Assembly: GCA_002687015.1 (NCBI GenBank)
Contig: NYZB01000275.1
Span: 1 to 33,361, forward strand
From: Deltaproteobacteria bacterium
Lineage (GTDB): Bacteria; Myxococcota_A; UBA9160; UBA6930
Length of the DNA: 33,361 nucleotides
Direction: 5' to 3'
The translations under genes and the position numbers were made by a program. Within the stretch, counting starts at the first letter, position 1, and every line of letters starts with the position of its first letter. The notes below the pieces were generated by a model. That model had not been told where the DNA came from and did not search any database. It saw only the letters and a list, made by a program, of their open reading frames with translations. Of the stretch, positions 16,265 through 23,252 are shown piece by piece.

Positions 16265-16270
16265 ACGATA
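16265..16270 (-). promoter_or_regulatory. -10-like hexamer TATCGT, 6 nt before a GTG
   Basis: On the minus strand TATCGT ends 6 nt before the GTG at 16258, the same hexamer and spacing as at 13708. Supports a leaderless start for the STAS-like gene. Confidence 0.35.
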
Positions 16271-16330
16271 CCCCACCCGGCAGCGGGGATCGGGCCCGAA
16301 CCCCTCTTCCCCGAACCCGCGGACGCCGAC

Positions 16331-17524
16331 TCAGCGGGTGCCGAAGTCCCAGCCGTCTCCGATCGCATAGGACTTGAGGATCCGCCGGGCGGTGGTCGTC
16401 ACGTGCACCTCGTCCGGGCCGTCGTAGATGCGCGCGAAGCGCGCCTCGCGGTACATGCGCTCGAGGGGCGTGTCCTCGGTGACCCCCTTTGCCCCGTGGA
16501 CCTGGATCGCCCGGTCGATCACGTTGTGCAGCATCGAGGCGCCCACGACCTTGATCATGCCGATCTCCACGCGCGCCTCGTCGCCTTGGTCGATCTTGTG
16601 CGCCGCGGCGAGGGTGAGCATGCGGCTCCCCTGGATCTCGCAGAGGCTGTCGAAGATGAACTTCTGGATCTGCTGGTGGCGACCGAGGGTCTTGCCGAAG
16701 ACGACCCGCGAGTTCGCGCGCTCGCACATCAGGTCGAAGGCCCGTTGGGCCTGGCCCAGCCAGCGCATGCAGTGGAAGATGCGGCCGGGGCCGAGCCGCC
16801 GCTGGGCGATGCGGAAGCCGGCGCCACGGGGCCCGAGCAGGTTCGACTCGGGCACCCGCACGTCGCGAAGCGAGATCTCGCAGTGCCCGCCGTGGCGTCC
16901 CATCACCCGGGGCTCGCGCACGATCTCGTAGCCGGGCGTGTCGGTGGGCACGACGATCATGCTGAAGGCGTCGTGGTCCGGAGCCTCCGGCTCGGTCCGA
17001 CACATGACCGTCGTATAGGCGGCGACATCGGCGCCGGAGGTGAACCACTTGCGCCCGTTGAGCACCCACTCGCCGTTCTCGAGGACCGCCGAGGTCTGGA
17101 GCTGGGTGGGGTCGGAGCTCCCGACGTCGGGCTCGGTCATGCCGAAGCTGGGGAAGACCTCGCCCTCCACCAGGGGCTTGAGGTAGCGGTCCCGCCACTC
17201 CTCGGAGGCGAACTCCTTCAGCATGATCGAGTCCTGGAGCGAGTGGGTGCCGAGGGCCACCATCGCCGGCGTCGAGCGGCCGATCACCTCGTTGACGTAG
17301 ACGTAGTCGAGGAAGGGCATGCCCTGGCCCCCGATCTCCTTGGGATGCCCCAGCGCCCAGAGACCCGCGGCCTTGGCCTCGCTCATCAGCTCGCCCATCA
17401 CCTCGCGCCCCTCGGCGGTGCCGCGCTCCTCGAGGACGTGCTCGACCGGGTAGACCTTCTCCTCGATAAAGCTCTGGACGGCGGCACGGATCGGCTTGAC
17501 GTGGTCGGGAACCTGGAAGCTCAT
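16331..17524 (-). CDS. Acyl-CoA dehydrogenase family protein
   Basis: A 397-residue FAD-dependent dehydrogenase of fatty-acid or related acyl-CoA breakdown. In order: N-terminal helical domain (EEKVYPVEHVLEE), the FAD-binding MTEPDVGSSDPTQLQTSAV, the middle beta-barrel (GEWVLNGRKWFTSGA), then the C-terminal helical domain with LGRHQQIQKFIFDS, AIQVHGAKGVTEDTPLERMY and RIYDGPDEVH. That last motif has Asp where most acyl-CoA dehydrogenases have the catalytic Glu (YEGT type); from memory the ACAD10/11 group shows YDGPDEVH, so it may belong there. GAGGAGAG stands just before the ATG at 17524. No CoA ligase or hydratase lies beside it. Confidence 0.93.
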   Translation of the reverse strand: MSFQVPDHVKPIRAAVQSFIEEKVYPVEHVLEERGTAEGREVMGELMSEAKAAGLWALGHPKEIGGQGMPFLDYVYVNEVIGRSTPAMVALGTHSLQDSIMLKEFASEEWRDRYLKPLVEGEVFPSFGMTEPDVGSSDPTQLQTSAVLENGEWVLNGRKWFTSGADVAAYTTVMCRTEPEAPDHDAFSMIVVPTDTPGYEIVREPRVMGRHGGHCEISLRDVRVPESNLLGPRGAGFRIAQRRLGPGRIFHCMRWLGQAQRAFDLMCERANSRVVFGKTLGRHQQIQKFIFDSLCEIQGSRMLTLAAAHKIDQGDEARVEIGMIKVVGASMLHNVIDRAIQVHGAKGVTEDTPLERMYREARFARIYDGPDEVHVTTTARRILKSYAIGDGWDFGTR

Positions 17525-17606
17525 GGTCTCTCCTCGGTGGGCGAACCCCGAGACGATACCGCCAAGCCACCCAGACTGCGCGAGGAGCGCGCGCCGGTGC
17601 TCCCCG

Positions 17607-18257
17607 TCAGCCGGCGGAGGGAATCACGTAGCCGAGGACGGAGGCAAAGTGAAGAGAGCTTCCCGCCATCACGAAGACGTGCCAGACGGCGTGACCGTAG
17701 GGAAGTGCACGCCAGGCATAGAAGGCCACACCCGCCGTGTAGGCCACACCGCCGAAGATCAGGAGCAGCACACCCGTCCACTCGACGGCCGCGACCAGCG
17801 GCCCGGCGGCGATCACGATGAGCCACCCCATCGCGAGGTAGAGCGGCACCGAGAAGCGACGGCGCCTGCGCACCATTCGCACCTCGAGCGCCAGGCCCAG
17901 AGCGGCAAGACCCCAGACCAGCCCGAAGAGCGTCCAGCCCCAGGGCCCCCGGAGGTTCACGAGCGTGAAGGGGGTGTAGGTTCCCGCGATCAGCAGGTAG
18001 ATCGCCCCGTGGTCGAGGCGCTGCAGGATCGTCTTCGCGCGGCCGGAGCTGCCGTGATAGAGCGTCGAGGCGGCGTACATCAGAACCAGCGTCGCGGCGA
18101 AGATCGAGCAGCCCACCACGTGCCACGCGCCTCCGCGCGTGGCGGCGGCCGCGACGAGCAGGACCATTCCGGCAACGCTCAGCGCCAGGCCGAGGCCGTG
18201 GGTGAGCGTGTGCGCGGCCTCCTCGGCCCGGGTGTAGAGCTTCTTCGTGGTGCGCAA
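17607..18257 (-). CDS. Hemolysin III / PAQR family membrane protein
   Basis: A 216-residue protein with seven predicted membrane helices. Conserved family parts are EEAAHTLTHGLGLALS near the N-terminus, the STLYHGSSGRAKTILQRLDH segment leading to GAIYLLIAGTYTPF, and the C-terminal GHAVWHVFVMAGSSLHF; the three His clusters form the metal site of the CREST/PAQR superfamily, possibly a membrane hydrolase. The name hemolysin is historical and does not show toxicity. No ATG exists in the frame before the family sequence; TTG at 18257 is the best start, with no strong Shine-Dalgarno. The gene may be expressed alone: 82 nt separate it from the acyl-CoA dehydrogenase downstream. Confidence 0.85.
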   Translation of the reverse strand: MRTTKKLYTRAEEAAHTLTHGLGLALSVAGMVLLVAAAATRGGAWHVVGCSIFAATLVLMYAASTLYHGSSGRAKTILQRLDHGAIYLLIAGTYTPFTLVNLRGPWGWTLFGLVWGLAALGLALEVRMVRRRRRFSVPLYLAMGWLIVIAAGPLVAAVEWTGVLLLIFGGVAYTAGVAFYAWRALPYGHAVWHVFVMAGSSLHFASVLGYVIPSAG

Positions 18258-18316
18258 GGATCGGGCTCGCGGGGACGCGTTTCGGGAGGGGGCGAGACTA
18301 GGCAACAACGCAAGCA

Positions 18317-18345
18317 CTGTGAGGGCCGGGCGCCATCTCTCACAG
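18317..18345. promoter_or_regulatory. Inverted repeat CTGTGAG/CTCACAG
   Basis: Perfect 7+7 bp inverted repeat with a 15-nt spacer, 60 nt upstream of the hemolysin III start and inside the 146-nt gap after the GST gene. Could be an operator or hairpin; evidence is only the repeat itself. Confidence 0.25.
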
Positions 18346-18403
18346 AACCGTGACATAGACGCGGGTCTCGCCCACCCTCGTGCCGCTGCCGAGGTCTCGA
18401 GCC

Positions 18404-19051
18404 TCAGCGCTTCGGCGCATCCGGCTGGCGGAGCGGGTCGGCCCGCTCGAAGGCCTCGATCTGCTGGCAGGCCGCAAAGATGCGGTCGAGCGTCGGCCAG
18501 GCGTCGAGGCTGCCCCCTCCCTTGCGGGTCCAATTCACGAGCTGGGGGACCAGGCAGACGTCGGCCAGCGTCGGTGTGTCGCCGTGACAGAAGCGGCCGG
18601 TCGAGGGATGGCCCGCCAGCATCGACTCCAGAGCCGCGAGCCCACGCGAGACCCAGTGCAGGTACCAGCGCCCTACGTCCGCGGCCGTGAGGCCCAGCGG
18701 GTCGCCCAGGTAGCGCACAGGCCCCATGTTCTGGAGCGGCTGAATGTCGGCCACGACCAGCAGCGCGAGCTCCCGCACCCGCGCGCGCCCGGCCGCGTCC
18801 GCGGGGAGAAGGGGCCGCTCCGGGTAGGCCTCCTCCAGGTACTCGAGAATCGCCAGCGCCTGCCCGGCCCGCACCTCGCCGTCGACCAGGTAGGGCACCC
18901 GGGCATTGGGGTTCAGGCGGAGGTAGTCCTCTTCGAGGTGCGCCCCCTCGCGAATGTCGACGAAGACGTCCTCCCGCGGAATCGCCTTCCACTCGAGCGC
19001 GATGCGCACGCGGTAGCTCGCGGAGGATCCGTGGTAGGTGAAGAGCTTCAT
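18404..19051 (-). CDS. Glutathione S-transferase, maleylacetoacetate isomerase-like
   Basis: A 215-residue zeta-class GST. The N-terminal thioredoxin fold starts MKLFTYHGSSASYRVRIALE; in maleylacetoacetate isomerases this motif is SSCSxRVRIAL, so the Cys is Ala here while the glutathione-activating Ser residues remain. NPNARVPYLVDG and QALAILEYLEEAYP bind glutathione; ADIQPLQNMGPVRYLG and FCHGDTPTLADVCLVPQLVN are typical of the isomerase's C-terminal helical domain. Expected reaction: maleylacetoacetate to fumarylacetoacetate in tyrosine or homogentisate breakdown, or glutathione-dependent handling of alpha-halo acids. No homogentisate genes flank it. The start is ATG at 19051 with no good Shine-Dalgarno. 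Confidence 0.85.
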   Translation of the reverse strand: MKLFTYHGSSASYRVRIALEWKAIPREDVFVDIREGAHLEEDYLRLNPNARVPYLVDGEVRAGQALAILEYLEEAYPERPLLPADAAGRARVRELALLVVADIQPLQNMGPVRYLGDPLGLTAADVGRWYLHWVSRGLAALESMLAGHPSTGRFCHGDTPTLADVCLVPQLVNWTRKGGGSLDAWPTLDRIFAACQQIEAFERADPLRQPDAPKR

Positions 19052-19225
19052 CGGGTCCGATCAACGTTAGCCCCTGCGCCGAGAACACGGCCGCTGCGGC
19101 GGGCGATGGGGGCAAGCGCTTGACCAGGTACCCGCGGGCCCGATCGTCCCCCACGATCGCCACGCGAAGGTCTGACTCGCGGGAAGTTCGCAGTGACCTG
19201 GCGACAGTAGGGATCGAAGCCCCCA

Positions 19226-19310
19226 GGTGGGAGGCTCATGCCCGGGCCGGGGATCAGGATCAGCCGCGCGTCGGGGATTCCCTCGGCGAGGGCCGCGGAT
19301 TGAGAGGCTA
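19226..19310 (-). pseudogene. Possible alpha/beta-hydrolase C-terminal relic
   Basis: Right after the SDR stop, another minus-strand frame reads SQSAALAEGIPDARLILIPG and goes on PGMSLPPGGF. The ALAE-IP-ARL-LIPG pattern matches the strand before the catalytic His in alpha/beta hydrolases. The His itself is missing (PGM where PGxGH is expected), and no start or nucleophile elbow is present. I read it as a decayed gene end, though chance similarity is possible. The rest of 19052-19225 has no supportable gene. Confidence 0.3.
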
Positions 19311-20024
19311 GAAGGAAGGGATGGCGTTGTCCGGATGGAAGAGCCGATAGGGCTTCTCGTCCCAGAACACCGTGCCCGTCGGCCCGCCGCGAGGAAGCGA
19401 GGCGAGCATCCGCACCGTCGGGTAGGTGACCTCCGCACCCTGCAGCTCGGGCATGTCGCGGCCCCAGATGGCCGTGTTCGTGGGGCCGGGGATCAGCATG
19501 TTGATCAGGATGTCGGCGTCGGCGACCTCCTGGGCGGCGCTGCGGCTGGCGGCCCAGAGGGCGGCCTTGGCGGCGGCATAGGCCGAGCCGCGCGGGCCTG
19601 CCACCTCGGCGGCCCGCGACACCGTGTTGATGATGCGGCCGCGGCCCTGCTCCCGCATGATCGGGATCACGCGGCGCATGCCGTTCACGGTTCCGAAGAG
19701 ATGGATGGCGACGTGAGCCTCGAACTGGCCCGGGTCCAGATCCTCGATGCGCGTTCGAAAGCCGACACCCGCGTTGTTGAAGAGCACGTCGACGCGCCCG
19801 GTCTGGGCCACGGCGAAGTCGAGCATCCGGTCGACGTCCTCGGCGTTCGCGACGTCCGTCGGGATGGTCCTTGCACCTTCCGCGGAGACGGCCTCGAGCC
19901 CCTCGCGATCGATGTCCGCGGCGACGACCGCGGCGCCCTCCGTGAGGAAGCCCTGCGCCCACGCACGGCCCAGGCCGCTCGCGGCGCCCGTAATCACGAT
20001 GGTCTTGTCCTCGAGTTCGCTCAT
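19308..20024 (-). CDS. Short-chain dehydrogenase/reductase (SDR)
   Basis: A 238-residue classical SDR. The cofactor motif TGAASGLG is at 12-19 with Asp38 after the second strand (AADID), which favours NAD(H). NNAG is at 83-86, and the catalytic residues are Ser136, Tyr149 and Lys153 (SAYAAAKAALW). The substrate loop after IPGPTNTAIWG and the tail are its own; the C-terminus is shorter than the usual 250 because the common final GGxxxxG strand is replaced by PTGTVFWDEKPYRLF. The ATG at 20024 follows GGAGAGG. Divergent from a second SDR across 141 bp; the two are not close copies. Substrate unknown. Confidence 0.9.
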   Translation of the reverse strand: MSELEDKTIVITGAASGLGRAWAQGFLTEGAAVVAADIDREGLEAVSAEGARTIPTDVANAEDVDRMLDFAVAQTGRVDVLFNNAGVGFRTRIEDLDPGQFEAHVAIHLFGTVNGMRRVIPIMREQGRGRIINTVSRAAEVAGPRGSAYAAAKAALWAASRSAAQEVADADILINMLIPGPTNTAIWGRDMPELQGAEVTYPTVRMLASLPRGGPTGTVFWDEKPYRLFHPDNAIPSF

Positions 20025-20134
20025 GCCTCTCCGGGGTTGTACCACTGCACGCCGGGAGCCGCCCTCCTCGCCCGGCTCTCGACGGTGCTCCGCCACCATG
20101 GATGGACACCCTCCCGCCCCTGCGAGAGCCGCGG

Positions 20135-20140
20135 TAGCAT
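20135..20140 (+). promoter_or_regulatory. Putative -10 box TAGCAT for the SDR/GDH3/GMC operon
   Basis: TAGCAT lies 25 nt before the ATG at 20166, in the divergent region between two SDR genes. No clear -35 box. Low confidence. Confidence 0.25.
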
Positions 20141-20165
20141 GCCGGCTCCTCGGAGGGAACAAGCC

Positions 20166-20921
20166 ATGGATCTCGGACTCGCGGGCAAGAACGTCGTCGT
20201 CACGGGGGCAAGCAAGGGGATCGGGCGGGCCACGGCCCTCGCCTTCGCGGACGAGGGCGCCAACGTGGCGATCTGTGCGCGCAGCGCGGGGCCGCTGGAG
20301 GAAGCCGTCAAGGAGATCGAATCGCGAGGCGTCCAGGCCTTTGGTGCTCCCTGCGACGTCTCCGATGGTGACGCGCTCGGCGCCTTCTTCGACGCCGCGA
20401 AGGAAGCGCTCGGCGGCGTGGACGTGCTCGTGAACAACGCGTCGGGCTTCGGCGTGAACGACGACGAAGCGGGCTGGAGCGCCGGCTTCAACGTCGACAT
20501 GATGGCGGCGGTGCGAGGGACCTGGAAGGTGGTGCCCTGGATGGCCGAGGCGGGGGGCGGATCGGTGATCCACATCTCCTCGACCTCGGGGCTCGAGGCG
20601 GGCTCGCCTCCGGCCTACGCGGCGGTCAAGGCCGCGCTCGTGAGTCACTCGAAGACCGTCGCCATCAACCTGGCACCGAAGAACATCCGCGTGAACTGCG
20701 TCGCTCCGGGCTCGATCGAGTTCCCGGGTGGCATGTGGGAGACGATCAAGAAGGTGAACACGCCGATGTACGAGGGCATCCGCAGCTCCATCCCCTTCGG
20801 GCGGCTGGGAAGCGCGGAGGAGGTGGCCGCCGTCGTCGTCTTCCTGGCCTCGGCACCGGCCAGCTGGATCACGGGCGTGACCCTCTGCGTCGACGGCGGA
20901 CAGCACAAGGGCAACCTGTAG
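20166..20921 (+). CDS. Short-chain dehydrogenase/reductase (SDR), operon lead gene
   Basis: A 251-residue classical SDR: TGASKGIG at 13-20, Arg39 in ICARS (favouring NADP(H)), NNAS at 90-93 in place of NNAG, catalytic Ser139, Tyr151, Lys155 (YAAVKAALVSHSK), then NIRVNCVAPGSIEFPGG and the C-terminal ITGVTLCVDGGQ. It resembles the FabG-like group that reduces or oxidises ketones and alcohols. GGAGGG precedes the ATG by 8 nt. It is first in a three-gene run with a gluconate dehydrogenase subunit 3-like protein (30 nt later) and a GMC oxidoreductase, which suggests consecutive oxidation of an alcohol or sugar-like compound. Confidence 0.92.
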   Translation: MDLGLAGKNVVVTGASKGIGRATALAFADEGANVAICARSAGPLEEAVKEIESRGVQAFGAPCDVSDGDALGAFFDAAKEALGGVDVLVNNASGFGVNDDEAGWSAGFNVDMMAAVRGTWKVVPWMAEAGGGSVIHISSTSGLEAGSPPAYAAVKAALVSHSKTVAINLAPKNIRVNCVAPGSIEFPGGMWETIKKVNTPMYEGIRSSIPFGRLGSAEEVAAVVVFLASAPASWITGVTLCVDGGQHKGNL

Positions 20922-20951
20922 CCGCAACCCCGGCTCCGGGGAGGACGCGCC

Positions 20952-21554
20952 GTGGCCCTCGACCGACGTGAATTCCTGACGCGGGCCGCCACCCTGCTGG
21001 GCGGCGCCGTGTCCCTCTCCTGCTCGCGGGCGATCCTGGGCAGGGCCCAGGGCGAGGCACTGCGCGCCGCGGCGTCGGTGCTGCCGGAGGGCGAACGCGC
21101 CACCCTGGAGGCCGTGGTGGACCGCATCCTGCCCGCCACGCAGACGCCCGGCGCCCTCGACGCGGGCGTCCCCGACTTCGTCGAGTTCGTGCTCGCCGAG
21201 GGCTGCACCGAGGCCGAGCGGAGCCGCTTCCGGGAAGGGCTGGTCCAGCTCGAGCGCAGTGCACAGGCCGAGACGCGTAGCGCCTTCACGGAGCTCCCCG
21301 GCGAAGCCCGGGATGCCATGCTGGCCGCCCTCGAGCAGGCCGAGATGGCCAACGCAGCGCCGGCCTCACCGCTGGACCAGAGCCTCGGCACGAGCAAGCC
21401 CTTCTTCGCCTTCGCCAAGGAGCTCACCCTGGTCGGCTTCTTCACCTCGGAGCTCGCCTCGAAGGAGGTCGTGAGCTTCGCGGTCTGGCCGGGCCGTTTC
21501 GACGGCTGCATTCCCTTCCAGCCCGGCCAACGCGCACCGGTCGGGATCCTGTAG
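20952..21554 (+). CDS. Gluconate 2-dehydrogenase subunit 3 family protein
   Basis: A 200-residue small subunit of GMC-type dehydrogenases. The N-terminus has a Tat motif, DRREFLTRAATLLGG, followed by a hydrophobic stretch, so the folded complex is probably exported to the periplasm with the flavoprotein hitch-hiking. The body matches the subunit 3 family: LEAVVDRILPATQTPGALDAGVPDFVEF, then PFFAFAKELTLVGFFTSE and the closing GCIPFQPGQRAP. The start is GTG at 20952, without a strong Shine-Dalgarno. It ends 9 nt before the GMC gene. The third, cytochrome c subunit of membrane gluconate dehydrogenase is absent. Confidence 0.88.
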   Translation: MALDRREFLTRAATLLGGAVSLSCSRAILGRAQGEALRAAASVLPEGERATLEAVVDRILPATQTPGALDAGVPDFVEFVLAEGCTEAERSRFREGLVQLERSAQAETRSAFTELPGEARDAMLAALEQAEMANAAPASPLDQSLGTSKPFFAFAKELTLVGFFTSELASKEVVSFAVWPGRFDGCIPFQPGQRAPVGIL

Positions 21555-21563
21555 GAGGGGCCC

Positions 21564-23252
21564 GTGGACGGAAGCGAGACCTGGGACGCCATCGTCGTAG
21601 GCTCCGGCGTAACGGGGGGCTGGGCCGCCAAGGAGCTCACCGAGCGGGGCCTGCGCGTGCTCATGATCGAGCGGGGCCGCAAGGTCGAGCACGGCCGGGA
21701 CTACGTGACCGAGCACCTGCCCCCCTGGAAGCTGCCCTTCCGAGGGCGTGGCAACCCCAGAACGATGCGCGAGGAGTACCCGATCCAGGGCCTCGCTCCC
21801 GGCGTATCGGAGGACACGGCTCACTTCTTCGTCAAGGACACCGAGCACCCCTACGTCCAGGACGAGGGAACCAGGTTCGCCTGGATCCGCGGCTACCAGA
21901 CCGGAGGTCGCTCGCTGACCTGGGGCCGGCAGGTCTACCGGTGGAGCGATCTCGACTTCGAAGCCAATGCAAAGGACGGCCACGGCGTCGATTGGCCGAT
22001 CCGCTACCGCGACATCGAGCCCTGGTACGACCACGTGGAGGAGTTCATCGGCGTCTCTGGACAGGCCGAGGCCCTGCCCCAGCTCCCGGATGGCCGCTTC
22101 CTCCCGCCGATGGAGATGAGCTGCGTCGAGAGCCACTTCAAGAAGGCCGTCGAGAAGGCCTTCTCCGAACGCAAGGTCACGATGGGCCGCACCGCCACGC
22201 TGACCCGGGACCACAACGGGCGCCAGGCCTGCCACTACTGCGGCCCCTGCGGCCGCGGCTGCTCGACGGGCTCCTACTTCAGCACCCAGAGCACGACCCT
22301 GCCGGCCGCAGTGGCCACGGGCCGCCTCGAGGTGCTGACGGACTCGGTCGTCGAGCGCGTGCTGCACGATCCCGCGAAGAACCGGGCGACCGGGGTGGCG
22401 ATCGTGCACGCCGCAACCGGGGAACAGCGCGAGCTGCGGGCCCGCCTCGTGTTCCTGTGCGCATCGACCGTCGCCTCGACCCGGATCCTGCTCGCCTCGG
22501 TGAGCGAGGCCTTCCCGAAGGGTCTGGCGAACCACAGCGGCGCCCTGGGCCACTACCTGATGGACCACACCCTCGGGCTGGGAGGCTTCGGCCTCTTCAT
22601 GGGCTTCGAGACCCAGACGATGTTCGGCAACCGCCCGAACAACATCTATATCCCGCGCTTCCAGAACACGGGCCGCGCGCACCCCGATTTCCTGCGTGGC
22701 TACGGCTACCAGGGCTTCGGCTTCCCTCTTCCGTGGAGCCGCGGACTGCAAGCACCTGGCTTCGGAGGCGCGTTCAAGGATGCGCTCACCGGCCCCGCAC
22801 CCTGGGCCTTCTTCCTGGGCGGCTTCGGTGAGTGCCTGCCCTACCGGGAGAACCGCATCGCCCTCGACCCGACGGAGAAGGACGAGCACGGGGTGCCGCG
22901 GGTGAAGATCCGCTTCGCCTTCGGCGACAACGAGAGGGCCATGCGCAAGGACGTCTCGGCCGAGGCCAGGGCGATGCTGGAGGCCGCGGGCGCCGTCAAC
23001 GTCATGACCAGCGAGGCCTTCGGGATCGGCGGCGAGGCCATCCACGAGATGGGCACGGCCCGGATGGGGCGCGACTCGGCGAGCTCGGTCCTGAACGCCC
23101 ACAACCAGGCCCACGACGTGCCGAACCTGTTCGTGACCGACGGCTCCTGCATGACCTCGTCCGCCTGCCAGAACCCGTCGCTCACCTACATGGCCCTCAC
23201 GGCGCGGGCGGCCGCCTACGCGGTGGGGGAGATGGAGTCGGGGGCTCTGTAG
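21564..23252 (+). CDS. GMC family oxidoreductase (gluconate dehydrogenase-type flavoprotein)
   Basis: A 562-residue FAD enzyme. FAD motif VGSGVTGGWAAKEL is near residue 12, GGRSLTWGRQVYRW near 115, and the catalytic His lies in EAIHEMGTARMG with Asn in CQNPSLTYMALTAR, the GMC His/Asn pair. A cluster CHYCGPCGRGC near residue 222 has four Cys; by analogy with FAD glucose dehydrogenases it may hold a 3Fe-4S centre passing electrons onward. The start is GTG at 21564 after GGAGGGG. It partners with the Tat-bearing subunit 3 just upstream. The substrate is probably an alcohol, sugar or hydroxy acid. The last 56 bp overlap the 3' end of the convergent ThuA-like gene. Confidence 0.92.
   Translation: MDGSETWDAIVVGSGVTGGWAAKELTERGLRVLMIERGRKVEHGRDYVTEHLPPWKLPFRGRGNPRTMREEYPIQGLAPGVSEDTAHFFVKDTEHPYVQDEGTRFAWIRGYQTGGRSLTWGRQVYRWSDLDFEANAKDGHGVDWPIRYRDIEPWYDHVEEFIGVSGQAEALPQLPDGRFLPPMEMSCVESHFKKAVEKAFSERKVTMGRTATLTRDHNGRQACHYCGPCGRGCSTGSYFSTQSTTLPAAVATGRLEVLTDSVVERVLHDPAKNRATGVAIVHAATGEQRELRARLVFLCASTVASTRILLASVSEAFPKGLANHSGALGHYLMDHTLGLGGFGLFMGFETQTMFGNRPNNIYIPRFQNTGRAHPDFLRGYGYQGFGFPLPWSRGLQAPGFGGAFKDALTGPAPWAFFLGGFGECLPYRENRIALDPTEKDEHGVPRVKIRFAFGDNERAMRKDVSAEARAMLEAAGAVNVMTSEAFGIGGEAIHEMGTARMGRDSASSVLNAHNQAHDVPNLFVTDGSCMTSSACQNPSLTYMALTARAAAYAVGEMESGAL

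Noticed and set aside
15896-17821. 641-codon open frame on the plus strand
   Set aside because: Antisense to a clear acyl-CoA dehydrogenase and a STAS-like gene; composition is His/Ala/Arg/Val shadow sequence with no start signal.
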